A stretch of DNA of 64,000 nucleotides from Leptospiraceae bacterium (GCA_024233835.1 JACKPC010000001.1:1364001-1428000), one strand, 5' to 3'; counted from the stretch's first letter, positions 1 to 8,388 are shown. The notes: generated from the sequence alone by a model not told the origin. Made by a program: numbers and translations.

Positions 1-923
1 CAGAAGACCTATTTTATTGGGACAACGATTTAAGACAGGATACAGAACCCAAATTAAAGATTCAGCCAAATTCCTTTACCGATTGGATACTGAAAGATCA
101 GGGACAAGATCGAAATATTATTACAAACTTCCAACGTTATACAAATGATAAACTAACACCTCTTTTTATTGATGACTTTACTGCGGTGAGTTTTTCTCTT
201 GAACGCGGAGATGATGCAAGTTCAGGAAATCTAAAAATCTCCAAAGGAGAAGAAAGCGTCTTTATCTGGAGTGTTTTTTTTACCTTACTCGAACAGGTCA
301 TTAGTATTTTAAATGTTGCCGAACCCATTGAACGGGAGACAGATCAGTTCAATCAATTGGAATACATTTTTGTTGATGATCCTGTAAGCTCTTTAGATGA
401 AAACCATTTGATTGAATTGGCGGTACAATTAGGAGCTTTGATTACATCCAGTAGCTCAACTTTAAAGTTTATAATCACGACTCATAATCCGCTTTTCTAT
501 AATGTATTATTCAATGAGCTAAAGACGAAAGGGTGTTATATGCTATTAAAAAATGAGGATGGAACGTTTCAGTTAGATGAAAAACATGGGGATTCAAATA
601 AGAGTTTTTCTTATCACTTATATTTAAAACAGACCATCGAGGAAGCCATTGAAGGAAATAAAATTCAAAGATACCATTTTATGTTATTACGTAATTTATA
701 TGAAAAAACAGCAAGCTTTCTTGGCTACCCCAGATGGTCTGAATTATTGCCGGGTGACAAGCAAGCTTATTTAAATCGCATCATTCAGTTTACCAGCCAT
801 CGCACCTTATCGAATGAAGAAGTTGCCGAACCAAGCGAACCGGAAAAGCAAACCGTTAAGTTTTTACTAAATAATTTAATTAGTAACTATGGCTTTTGGC
901 AGCAAGGAGAAAATAATGGTTAA
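1..923 (+). CDS. PrrC/RloC-type anticodon nuclease, 3' part only
   Basis: The reading frame is open from the first bases of the window, so the N-terminus lies outside it; about 306 residues are visible. The first half is the end of an ABC-type ATPase: a signature-like ISKGEES at about 240 and a Walker B/D-loop segment FVDDPVSSLDENH at about 366-405. The last third carries R-x3-E (Arg codon 690-692, Glu codon 702-704) and a His 32 residues after that Glu (codon 798-800), with 40 residues to the end. This is the spacing of the Arg320-Glu324-His356 catalytic triad I know for E. coli PrrC, a tRNA anticodon nuclease. The gene overlaps hsdR by 8 bp, the classical context of a PrrC guarded by a type I restriction complex. 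The missing N-terminus prevents telling PrrC from the longer, zinc-hook RloC. Function is inferred; the motif arithmetic is read directly. Confidence 0.8.
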   Translation, partial: EDLFYWDNDLRQDTEPKLKIQPNSFTDWILKDQGQDRNIITNFQRYTNDKLTPLFIDDFTAVSFSLERGDDASSGNLKISKGEESVFIWSVFFTLLEQVISILNVAEPIERETDQFNQLEYIFVDDPVSSLDENHLIELAVQLGALITSSSSTLKFIITTHNPLFYNVLFNELKTKGCYMLLKNEDGTFQLDEKHGDSNKSFSYHLYLKQTIEEAIEGNKIQRYHFMLLRNLYEKTASFLGYPRWSELLPGDKQAYLNRIIQFTSHRTLSNEEVAEPSEPEKQTVKFLLNNLISNYGFWQQGENNG

Positions 924-3900
924 ATCCACAAAGCCCATCGTAGAATCAAAAAACTTTATCGTCTTAGACAAATACACAAGTGAATGGCAGGTCAATCAAA
1001 GCTACCAGAGTGAAAGTGATTTAGAAAGGGAGCTGCTCGAAGATCTAAAAAATCAGGGCTATGAAATTCTAACAGAAATAAACTCTACCGAAAAAATGCT
1101 GGCAAATGTACGGAAACAACTACAAAACTTAAATCATGTTCAATTTTCAGAAAGTGAATGGTCACGCTTTGTAGAACAATATTTAGATAAGCCGAGCGAT
1201 ACCATAGTCGAAAAAACCCGAAAAATTCATGATGACTATATTTATGACTTTGTCTTCGATGATGGCCATATCGAAAACATTTATCTTATAGATAAAAAAA
1301 ACATCTTACGCAATCACTGCCAGGTGATAAACCAGTTCGAACAAACCGGAATGCAGACAAATCGCTATGACGTCACGATCCTAATTAATGGATTGCCACT
1401 GGTGCAAATTGAGCTAAAAAAACGTGGTGTTGCCATTCGGGAAGCCTTCAACCAGGTACACCGTTACAGCAAAGAGAGCTTTAACAGCGAACATTCATTA
1501 TATAAGTATTTACAAATATTTATAATTTCTAATGGTACAGATACTCGCTATTTTGCGAATACAACCAAGCGCGATAAAAACAGTTTTGATTTTACCATGA
1601 ATTGGGCAAAGGCTGATAATACATTAATTAAAGACTTAAAAGACTTTACAGCCACGTTTTTTCAAAAAAACACTTTATTGAATGTCCTCATCCAGTATTC
1701 GGTATTTGATGTAAACAATACCCTACTTGTTATGCGTCCCTACCAAATTGCAGCTACCGAGCGTATATTATGGAAGATCAAAAGTTCCTACCAGGCTAAA
1801 AACTGGAGTAAGACAGAAAGTGGTGGCTTTATCTGGCATACCACAGGCTCAGGAAAAACCCTAACCAGTTTTAAAGCAGCACGGTTAGCTACAGAATTAG
1901 ATTTTATTGATAAAGTGTTCTTTGTCGTTGATCGTAAAGACCTCGATTACCAGACGATGAAAGAATACCAGCGTTTTTCACCGGATAGTGTGAATGGTTC
2001 GGAAAGTACCGCAGGATTAAAACGTAATCTGGAAAAAGAAGACAATAAAATCATTGTTACCACGATTCAAAAACTCAACAACTTAATGAAAAGTGAAAAT
2101 GATTTACCTATTTATCAGAAACAAGTTGTGTTTATATTTGATGAAGCACACCGTAGCCAATTTGGTGAAGCACAAAAAAATCTAAAGAAAAAGTTCAAAA
2201 AGTACTACCAATTTGGCTTTACCGGTACGCCGATTTTTCCACAAAATGCCTTGGGTGCCGATACCACTGCCAGTGTATTTGGTAGAGAACTACATTCTTA
2301 CGTCATCACCGATGCCATTCGGGATGAAAAAGTATTGAAGTTTAAAGTGGACTATAATGATGTGCGCCCAAAGTTCAAAACGATTGAAACAGAACAAGAT
2401 GAGAAGAAGCTAAGTGCTGCCGAAAACAAACAAGCATTTTTGCACCCCGAACGTATTCGTGAGATTTCTCGATACATATTAAATCACTTCAAACAAAAAA
2501 CACACCGACTCCACACGGGTAGCAAAGGTTTTAATGCGATGTTTGCGGTGAGTAGTGTGGATGCAGCCAAGTCATACTATGAAGCTTTTAAAAAATCCCA
2601 AAAGGAAGCTGAAAGAAATAAACCTCTCATCATTGCTACAATCTTTTCCTTTGTTGCCAATGAAGAACAGGATGCCGTCGGAGAAATATCCGATGAAAGC
2701 TTTGAAGTCTCGGCTATGGAAAGCAGTGCAAAAGAATTTTTACGTGCAGCAATTGACGATTATAACACAGCATTCAAAACCAATTTTACTGTAGATAGCA
2801 ATGGCTTTCAAAACTATTATCGCGACCTTGCGAAGCGTGTTAAAAATATGGAAGTAGATCTGCTGATTGTTGTAGGAATGTTTTTAACAGGCTTTGATGC
2901 CCCCACATTGAATACATTATTTGTGGATAAAAACCTACGTTACCACGGCTTAATACAAGCCTATTCCCGTACCAATCGAATTTATGATGCAACAAAGACC
3001 TTTGGAAATATCGTTACCTTTCGGGATTTGGAAAAAGCTACAATTGATGCAATTACTTTATTTGGTGATAAAAATACGAAAAATATTGTATTAGAAAAAA
3101 GCTATAAAGAATATATGGAAGGTTTTACTGATTTGGTAACCGGAGAAGCTCGTCGTGGTTATTTGGAAGTAGTATCAGAACTGCAAAGACGTTTTCCAAA
3201 ACCTGATGAGATCATTAAAGAACAGGATAAAAAAGACTTTGTAAAATTATTCGGTGAATATTTGCGCGTTGAAAATGTATTACAAAACTACGATGAATTT
3301 GCCGGACTAAAAGCCCTGCAAAATGTAGATATGGATGATCCGGAAGCTGTTGAAGAATTTAAAGCTAAATATTATTTGAACGATGAAGACTTAAATACGA
3401 TGCAAACGATAGAGGTACCGGCAGAAAGAACGATCCAAGATTATCGTTCCGTTTATAACGATACTCGCGATTGGTTACGTCGCCAAAGAGCCGGAGACGA
3501 AAAAGAACCTTCGAGCATTGATTGGGATGATGTGGTTTTTGAAGTGGACTTGCTTAAATCCCAAGAAATCAATCTTGATTACATTCTGGAATTAATTTTT
3601 GAACATAACAAGAAAAACAAAAATAAAGCGGAGTTAATTGAAGAAGTTCGTCGTTTGATTCGAGCCAGTTTAGGTAATCGGGCTAAAGAAAGTTTAATTG
3701 TTGATTTTATAAATCAAACAAACCTGGATGAAATTATAGATAAGGCAAGTATTATTGAAGCTTTCTTTTCCTTTGCACAGGCAGAACAAAAACGGGAAGC
3801 GGATGAGCTTATTCGTTCAGAAAATCTAAATGAAGATGCGGCTAAACGTTATATCCTAACATCATTGAAAAGAGAATATGCCAGCGAACATGGAACCGAG

Positions 3901-4023
3901 CTAAACTCCACTCTCCCCAAGATGAGTCCACTCAATCCCCAATACAAAACCAAAAAGCAAAATGTTTTTAAGAAAATATCCGATTTTGTAGAAAAGTTTA
4001 AGGGTGTAGGTGGCAAATTATGA
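916..4023 (+). CDS. hsdR: Type I restriction enzyme, R (motor/nuclease) subunit
   Basis: This 1035-residue protein is the endonuclease and translocase subunit of a type I restriction-modification complex. The N-terminal nuclease region has a PD-(D/E)XK pattern: Asp in RYDVTIL, then QIELKKRG. An SF2 helicase motor follows, with Walker A TGSGKT (Lys about 314), DEAH box FDEAHRSQFG (Asp about 409), motif III-like FTGTPIF, and motif VI QAYSRTNR (about 681). The C-terminal helical region would bind the HsdM/HsdS core. I chose ATG 916 because AAGGAGA lies 6-7 bases upstream; an in-frame ATG at 889 is inside the upstream gene and has no ribosome site. The 8-bp overlap with the anticodon nuclease gene implies translational coupling. 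hsdM and hsdS are not visible and should lie upstream of the window. Confidence 0.95.
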   Translation: MVKSTKPIVESKNFIVLDKYTSEWQVNQSYQSESDLERELLEDLKNQGYEILTEINSTEKMLANVRKQLQNLNHVQFSESEWSRFVEQYLDKPSDTIVEKTRKIHDDYIYDFVFDDGHIENIYLIDKKNILRNHCQVINQFEQTGMQTNRYDVTILINGLPLVQIELKKRGVAIREAFNQVHRYSKESFNSEHSLYKYLQIFIISNGTDTRYFANTTKRDKNSFDFTMNWAKADNTLIKDLKDFTATFFQKNTLLNVLIQYSVFDVNNTLLVMRPYQIAATERILWKIKSSYQAKNWSKTESGGFIWHTTGSGKTLTSFKAARLATELDFIDKVFFVVDRKDLDYQTMKEYQRFSPDSVNGSESTAGLKRNLEKEDNKIIVTTIQKLNNLMKSENDLPIYQKQVVFIFDEAHRSQFGEAQKNLKKKFKKYYQFGFTGTPIFPQNALGADTTASVFGRELHSYVITDAIRDEKVLKFKVDYNDVRPKFKTIETEQDEKKLSAAENKQAFLHPERIREISRYILNHFKQKTHRLHTGSKGFNAMFAVSSVDAAKSYYEAFKKSQKEAERNKPLIIATIFSFVANEEQDAVGEISDESFEVSAMESSAKEFLRAAIDDYNTAFKTNFTVDSNGFQNYYRDLAKRVKNMEVDLLIVVGMFLTGFDAPTLNTLFVDKNLRYHGLIQAYSRTNRIYDATKTFGNIVTFRDLEKATIDAITLFGDKNTKNIVLEKSYKEYMEGFTDLVTGEARRGYLEVVSELQRRFPKPDEIIKEQDKKDFVKLFGEYLRVENVLQNYDEFAGLKALQNVDMDDPEAVEEFKAKYYLNDEDLNTMQTIEVPAERTIQDYRSVYNDTRDWLRRQRAGDEKEPSSIDWDDVVFEVDLLKSQEINLDYILELIFEHNKKNKNKAELIEEVRRLIRASLGNRAKESLIVDFINQTNLDEIIDKASIIEAFFSFAQAEQKREADELIRSENLNEDAAKRYILTSLKREYASEHGTELNSTLPKMSPLNPQYKTKKQNVFKKISDFVEKFKGVGGKL

Positions 4024-4051
4024 AGCACTATATTGATATTGAGAGATTGCT

Positions 4052-4369
4052 GTGAAAAAGAAAAAAGTTCCGAATCCACATGGAAAGTTGGGTAGTCCAA
4101 AGCATCGAGAAAAAGTGAATGAAGTGGCAAAAGATATAGAAAAAAGAGGCTTTCTTGCAAGGCTAGAATATTTCATCCAATTAGTTAGTGGTAAAAAAAG
4201 GTATGTGGATGTAGCAGCTCTCGATTATAATCTGGATGAAAAAGAGTTTCACCAAATTGGAAAGCAAACTAAATCTGGGATACCAGTTAAAAGAGAAAGA
4301 GATGCAATAGAGGAAGTATACCAAGCAAAAGGAATTAAACCTCAATTTCATCCTTATAACAAGGAATAA
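4052..4369 (+). CDS. Small stand-alone toxin-like nuclease domain (candidate)
   Basis: This 105-residue basic protein starts with GTG (an upstream in-frame stop at 4040 leaves no better start; only a weak GAGAG lies ahead). Its pattern is GKLGSPKHREKV near residue 11, RYVDV near 50 and HQIGKQTKSGIPVKRER near 67. I recognise this from C-terminal domains of polymorphic (RHS/secreted) toxins, thought to be restriction-endonuclease-fold nucleases; Asp53 with Gln68/Lys71 or Lys74 would be plausible active-site residues. Here it stands alone instead of ending a large secreted protein, so it could be a cassette remnant or an intracellular toxin. It begins 28 bp after hsdR and ends 3 bp before the next gene, which suits a toxin-immunity pair. 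The family call rests on memory of the pattern and is moderate. Confidence 0.5.
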   Translation: MKKKKVPNPHGKLGSPKHREKVNEVAKDIEKRGFLARLEYFIQLVSGKKRYVDVAALDYNLDEKEFHQIGKQTKSGIPVKRERDAIEEVYQAKGIKPQFHPYNKE

Positions 4370-4372
4370 ACA

Positions 4373-4900
4373 ATGAAAGGAAAACAAATAAACTTTTTCT
4401 TGACTCCGGAAGATGTAAAAGAATTGGATAAATATTTATCTGAAAATGAATTCGTGATTATTCCCCAGCCATTGTACAAAAATAAAATAGAGCTTATAGA
4501 TTCGCTCCTATATTCTCCAGACAATGGAGAGAAAATACGTCCTGAAAAATATATAGTTTCTAAAAATGATTTGGAAAATATAGAGTTATCATACATTGAT
4601 ACACATAGGTATCATTTGATTGGATTGAATGATAAAAATCCTGCAATCGAATTCACATATATATCAAAAGCTCCGGAAGATAAAAAAATAAAAAGAGGCA
4701 GACTTTATTATACAGATGTATTTTATGATAATAGTGAACTGAGAAAAAAAAACGAACGTTTTACTGAATCAGCAAAAAATCTTTTTACATGGTTTAAAAA
4801 AATGTTTAATGATACAACTTTATCCGGTTATAAAGGGTATCAAATTTCCGCAAAAGCGGCGGAATGGAAGAAAAGCACAGGTGGAATATTAGAAATTTAA
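4373..4900 (+). CDS. Hypothetical protein, candidate immunity partner
   Basis: This 175-residue soluble protein has no signal peptide or membrane segment. AAGGA sits 8-9 bases before the ATG, inside the end of the previous gene, so the two are co-translated. The N-terminus (INFFLTPEDVKELDKYL) and the central RGRLYY element resemble a widespread family of bacterial hypotheticals of this length that I associate loosely with toxin-immunity neighbourhoods, but I cannot name the family. No catalytic motif is evident, and its charged, mixed alpha/beta character is compatible with a toxin-binding protein. The immunity role is inferred only from its position directly after the toxin-like gene. Confidence 0.5.
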   Translation: MKGKQINFFLTPEDVKELDKYLSENEFVIIPQPLYKNKIELIDSLLYSPDNGEKIRPEKYIVSKNDLENIELSYIDTHRYHLIGLNDKNPAIEFTYISKAPEDKKIKRGRLYYTDVFYDNSELRKKNERFTESAKNLFTWFKKMFNDTTLSGYKGYQISAKAAEWKKSTGGILEI

Positions 4901-4933
4901 AATAATAGGGAATATATATACAGGAATACAGAA

Positions 4934-5746
4934 ATGGCTTATAAAGACTTATATTACCAATTATTAAAAAAAGAGAATTTAGAAATTCTAAAAAACATTT
5001 TTGAAAAAGAAGATATTTTAAAATTTCTTAAAGTAAAAAAAGTTGAGTTACTTACACAAAATGAAATGCCATATATACTTTTTACCAGTGATTTCGACTA
5101 CTATCATGCTGCTCAATATTTTGGTCTAATAATTGATATTAGAAATATTATTAAGGATTATGAACAAGAAAACTTTTATTTACCGGTTATAAGCTTTTCT
5201 GACAGTCACCCGGAAGTTATTCAAAACTTAATAAACCAAGAAATTTCGATCCAACATGAACTAATTCATATTAAAGATTTTTTTAATATCTTAGATAAAA
5301 ATCCAGATTATACTGGAGACTTAATGAGATATGGTCTTTTCTTCGAAGTAAAGAATGAGGATCTTGAAAAATCTATTGATTTTGAAGTAAGAAAATTATT
5401 TTTAATTGAACCTAATGGATTAACCCATGATTATAATAATAATGAACGTTTGATATATGATCAGTTTATGGGACGATTGATGAAATATTCATGCAGCACT
5501 TTAGAAGAATATCTGCAAATGAAAATGCTTACTTATATAGATGAGATTAAATCGTTATTCAAGAATAAATTTAAAAATGAAAATGAAAGAATAGAAACTG
5601 AATTTGAAAAAAGTATAAACAAGTATGGAACAGGAATCTTTAATGATAATCCATATCAAAATTATAAATCTCTTAAAGAAGGATATTCTTCAAAGTTATT
5701 AAGTTACACTATATCTTCGATGAAAGAAGATAGTCATGGAAGATGA
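4934..5746 (+). CDS. Hypothetical protein with an HELIH motif
   Basis: This 270-residue protein is rich in Lys, Glu, Asn and Ile, with no signal peptide or membrane segment. AGGA lies about 9 bases before the ATG, and the gene follows the previous one by 33 bp on the same strand, so it is probably the last gene of the hsdR run. Residues 108-112 read HELIH, matching the HExxH zinc-binding motif of metallopeptidases. No obvious third ligand (a Glu or His about 20-60 residues later in a typical context) stands out, so the match may be chance. The low GC relative to the nuo region suggests an acquired gene. I do not recognise the family. Confidence 0.55.
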   Translation: MAYKDLYYQLLKKENLEILKNIFEKEDILKFLKVKKVELLTQNEMPYILFTSDFDYYHAAQYFGLIIDIRNIIKDYEQENFYLPVISFSDSHPEVIQNLINQEISIQHELIHIKDFFNILDKNPDYTGDLMRYGLFFEVKNEDLEKSIDFEVRKLFLIEPNGLTHDYNNNERLIYDQFMGRLMKYSCSTLEEYLQMKMLTYIDEIKSLFKNKFKNENERIETEFEKSINKYGTGIFNDNPYQNYKSLKEGYSSKLLSYTISSMKEDSHGR

Positions 5747-5811
5747 GCTACAATTTGGTATGGCTACCATTGAGCCTTCGGAATTGAAGATATGCAGGAA
5801 TATGAAGAATA

Positions 5812-5844
5812 CGGAGAAGTGCTTATCAATTATTGATACCTGAA
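5812..5844. repeat. 33-bp repeat shared with 39150-39182
   Basis: This segment begins CGGAGAAGTGCTTATCAA and ends ACCTGAA. The same 33 bp with three mismatches occurs at 39150-39182, in the spacer before the sixth AAA-ATPase-like/nuclease gene. In one frame both copies read GEVLIN followed one residue later by a stop, so each may be the 3' end of a decayed gene. Nothing else recognisable lies between 5747 and 5949. Confidence 0.5.
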
Positions 5845-5949
5845 CCCACCCAGGCCGCCTTTTTATACCTCTTCTATAAATTTGACATTGGTCTTAAGAC
5901 CCTCAATTTCAGCTTTTCTTTTTTCTGTAAAGCGGCATAATTGACCATT

Positions 5950-6045
5950 ATGCAGATCGCCAATCCTATCTATGATGTAGCATTTCGCTATCTGATGGGA
6001 GACGAAAGAAAAGGGAGAGTTTTACAATGGATATTTTTACTTTAA
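5950..6045 (+). pseudogene. Decayed 5' fragment of an Rpn-like PD-(D/E)XK nuclease gene
   Basis: The ATG at 5950 opens a 31-codon frame whose first 20 residues read MQIANPIYDVAFRYLMGDER. This is the characteristic N-terminus of the PD-(D/E)XK nuclease/'transposase' family related to Rpn recombination-promoting nucleases, normally about 300 residues. Similarity stops after about 20 codons and the frame closes at 6043-6045. The rest of the gene is absent, so this is a relic of a deleted mobile nuclease gene. Its tail overlaps the start of the next small gene. Confidence 0.6.
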
Positions 6046-6197
6046 TTTTATTTGTTTGGAGTATCACACTGGCCGTTTATTTCATTGTTGTTGGCTCTGT
6101 TGGTTTAATTACAGAGAAGTTCGACTCTAAAAATAGAAAAATCGCTGTTTTGGAGGAAAGAATCAGGAATTTGGAAGTAAACCTAAAGAATAAATGA
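6027..6197 (+). CDS. Small membrane protein, 56 aa
   Basis: The ATG at 6027 is preceded by AAGGGAGAG about 9 bases upstream. The 56-residue product has one hydrophobic segment (residues about 4-28: leucines, valines, isoleucines, phenylalanines), then a charged helix with ILE/LEU heptad-like spacing (AVLEERIRNLEVNLK). This predicts an inner-membrane anchor with a cytoplasmic short coiled coil. The stop TGA overlaps the ATG of the next gene as ATGA, so the two are translationally coupled. Holin/spanin-like or toxin-like roles are possible but not supported by any motif. The length is too short for default gene callers and family recognition. Confidence 0.55.
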   Translation: MDIFTLILFVWSITLAVYFIVVGSVGLITEKFDSKNRKIAVLEERIRNLEVNLKNK

Positions 6198-6367
6198 TTA
6201 GCAATAAGAAATTATATATTCTAATAGGAGCACTTTATCTTTCATTGGGTCTGGCCTTATTACAGACATTTGGAAACTTAAAAGATTATATCCAACTGAT
6301 CGTTTTCATCTTAAACGTACTTGCAAGTATTTTTGCAATTATTGATTTTTTAACAAGAAAAAAGTAG
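6194..6367 (+). CDS. Small two-helix membrane protein, 57 aa
   Basis: The start ATG at 6194 overlaps the previous stop (ATGA). The product has two hydrophobic segments (about residues 7-25 and 33-53) separated by a short polar turn (QTFGNLKDYIQ), and a basic end (TRKK). It has the look of a hairpin membrane protein. Coupling to the preceding 56-aa membrane protein implies that they act together. No family is recognised. Confidence 0.55.
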   Translation: MISNKKLYILIGALYLSLGLALLQTFGNLKDYIQLIVFILNVLASIFAIIDFLTRKK

Positions 6368-6477
6368 GTGATAGTGGGGCTTTACTCGGCCTTCGGGCTG
6401 GTTGATTTTAATGGAGGAATCATCGGAGACTGAGTAGCGAAGCCGGAGAGCCGGAGGAAGGGAACTTGATACCTACA

Positions 6478-6515
6478 TTCCAAATCTACTTGACTCATAA
6501 AAACCAGAGGTTGAA
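6478..6515 (+). promoter_or_regulatory. 38-bp conserved leader of the AAA/nuclease genes
   Basis: These 38 bp directly before the ATG at 6516 recur almost unchanged before the copies starting at 31855 (31817-31854) and 39245 (39207-39244). The block contains TTGACT and a ribosome-binding site AGAGG about 6 bases before the ATG. Its conservation marks the left edge of the duplicated unit and probably carries translation signals; a promoter -10 is not clear. The preceding 6368-6477 holds only GC-rich imperfect repeats (gccggagagccggag). Confidence 0.5.
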
Positions 6516-8315
6516 ATGAGTTCTATTATGATAAAGTTTCCCTACGGTATCATGGACTTTGATAAAATTATTACAGAAGCTTATTTCTATCAGGATAGGA
6601 CAGCCTTTATAGAGAAATGCGAAAACTCGAACAGCACCCTTTTCTGTGTTCGACCAAGGCGTATGGGAAAAACTCTCTGGCTCGATACCCTGGCCAGTTA
6701 TTACGATATTCTCAAAAAAAACCGTTTTGAGGACTTGTTCGGAAATCTTTATATTGGGAAGCACCCAACGCCCAGGCGAAACTCTTATCTTATCCTGAGG
6801 CTTGATTTTTCGAAGATACAACCGGGCAAAACAGTAGAAGAGATTGAGAGTAGTTTTAATGATTATATTTACAGAACAATTAAGAAGTTTTCAGAAGATT
6901 ACAGAGATTTTATTGAATCAGATAAATTAGATCTATATAAAGATAGCTGCACTGGCTCTCTCGATAGTTTATGTAATTACGTCGAATCATCCGGCCACAA
7001 GTTGTATGTTCTAATAGATGAGTATGATAATTTTACCAACGAACTTATCAGCACCAATAGGTCGAAAGACTATTCGGATCTGGTTACAGGGGATGGCTTT
7101 CTAAAATCCTTCTTCAAAGTTCTGAAAGCCGGAAACATAGGTGCCATTGACAGAACCTTTGTGACAGGAGTTACTCCTATCACTCTAACCGATCTTTCCA
7201 GTGCCTATAATATTGCTACCCACATCACTTTTAAAGAAGAGTTTAATTCCTTGATGGGTTTTACGGAAGAGGAAGTGGAAGCCATGCTCGAAAGGGCCTT
7301 AGAAGAAATTGGCCTGATAGCTAAAAAAGAAGAAATTCTTTCTCAGATGAGATACTATTATGATGGCTATATTTTTCATGAGGAAAGCGAAGAGCATATT
7401 TATAACCCGACCCTGACCTTGTTCTATCTTCAGGCTCTATTAAAAGAACGTAAAATTCCTAAAAAGTTTTTTGATAAGAACCTTGATATGGACATCAATA
7501 AGTTGGAGCACATTACAAAGCTAAGCTCCGTGCATGACAAAGTATTTGCTCTTTTAGAAAATGAAGAAAAGGTAAGCATTTCACATATAGTCGAAGAATT
7601 TAAACTGAAAGAACTCCTTACTATGGACGAACAGGCGGATAACTTTCTCTGGTCGTATTTGTTTTATCATGGCATCTTAACCTTTGCTGGAACAGATGCT
7701 TTTAATATTCTTCTGAAAATTCCTAATATTGTTTCTCGCCGTTTTTATTATGATAGAATTCGTGCAGCCTGCTTTCCTCCAAAGCTGGATGCCAACCAGA
7801 TTCACAAATCTTTCTTCATAGATCTAAATCTTTCTGACTTACAAACCTTTTTAGAAAAAACGGTACTGCCGTATCTATCCAACCGTGACTACATTCAGGC
7901 CAATGAACTTTCTATGAAAATAATGTTTCTCTCTCTCATGATGCGGGAAGACCTGTATATCATAGACAGCGAAAAGGAAATCTTACGTGGCTATTGTGAC
8001 CTTTTCTACCTGGGTCGCGGAGATACTCGAAAGAAATATGGTTTGAAAGATATATTAATCGAGTTCAAGTTTATTAAACTATCAGAATTGGAAGTCACAC
8101 AGAAAGAAATAAAAGAACTTTCTTATGAAGAACTGGAAAACCTTCCTCTAATTCAGGCAAAACTGAAAGAAGCTAATGAACAACTATCCATCTACAAAGA
8201 ACGTTTGGAGAATAGATTTCTTAACCATAATCCCTTTTTTAAAGATATGAGTGATTTTGAAATACACCCCTTAAGTATTGTGTTTATTGGTTTTGACAGG
8301 GTAGTAGTGAAATAA
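6516..8315 (+). CDS. AAA-ATPase-like / PD-(D/E)XK nuclease protein, copy 1
   Basis: This 599-residue protein has the two-part design of the AAA-ATPase_like (PF09820) plus PDDEXK_9 (PF08011) family. The N-terminal P-loop reads RPRRMGKTLW (Lys52), Walker B is VLIDEYDNF (Asp about 167), and the C-terminal nuclease core has GYCDLF (about 492) then ILIEFK (about 514-518), the D...ExK pattern. Family members are common, multi-copy and functionally uncharacterised. This copy stands about 23.5 kb away from the five-gene array. It combines segment types DFDKII, YRTIKK, HEES and DAFN, a combination none of the others has. Ribosome site AGAGG precedes the ATG. Confidence 0.85.
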   Translation: MSSIMIKFPYGIMDFDKIITEAYFYQDRTAFIEKCENSNSTLFCVRPRRMGKTLWLDTLASYYDILKKNRFEDLFGNLYIGKHPTPRRNSYLILRLDFSKIQPGKTVEEIESSFNDYIYRTIKKFSEDYRDFIESDKLDLYKDSCTGSLDSLCNYVESSGHKLYVLIDEYDNFTNELISTNRSKDYSDLVTGDGFLKSFFKVLKAGNIGAIDRTFVTGVTPITLTDLSSAYNIATHITFKEEFNSLMGFTEEEVEAMLERALEEIGLIAKKEEILSQMRYYYDGYIFHEESEEHIYNPTLTLFYLQALLKERKIPKKFFDKNLDMDINKLEHITKLSSVHDKVFALLENEEKVSISHIVEEFKLKELLTMDEQADNFLWSYLFYHGILTFAGTDAFNILLKIPNIVSRRFYYDRIRAACFPPKLDANQIHKSFFIDLNLSDLQTFLEKTVLPYLSNRDYIQANELSMKIMFLSLMMREDLYIIDSEKEILRGYCDLFYLGRGDTRKKYGLKDILIEFKFIKLSELEVTQKEIKELSYEELENLPLIQAKLKEANEQLSIYKERLENRFLNHNPFFKDMSDFEIHPLSIVFIGFDRVVVK

Positions 8316-8388
8316 AGGAAACTAATATCCTATTCTTTCTTTGTCAAGAAGATTCATTATAATGTTAAAAAAAGCCAATGCTGTTACT

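Noticed and set aside
889..915. Upstream ATG for hsdR
   Set aside because: It lies inside the preceding gene with no ribosome site; ATG 916 has AAGGAGA at proper spacing.
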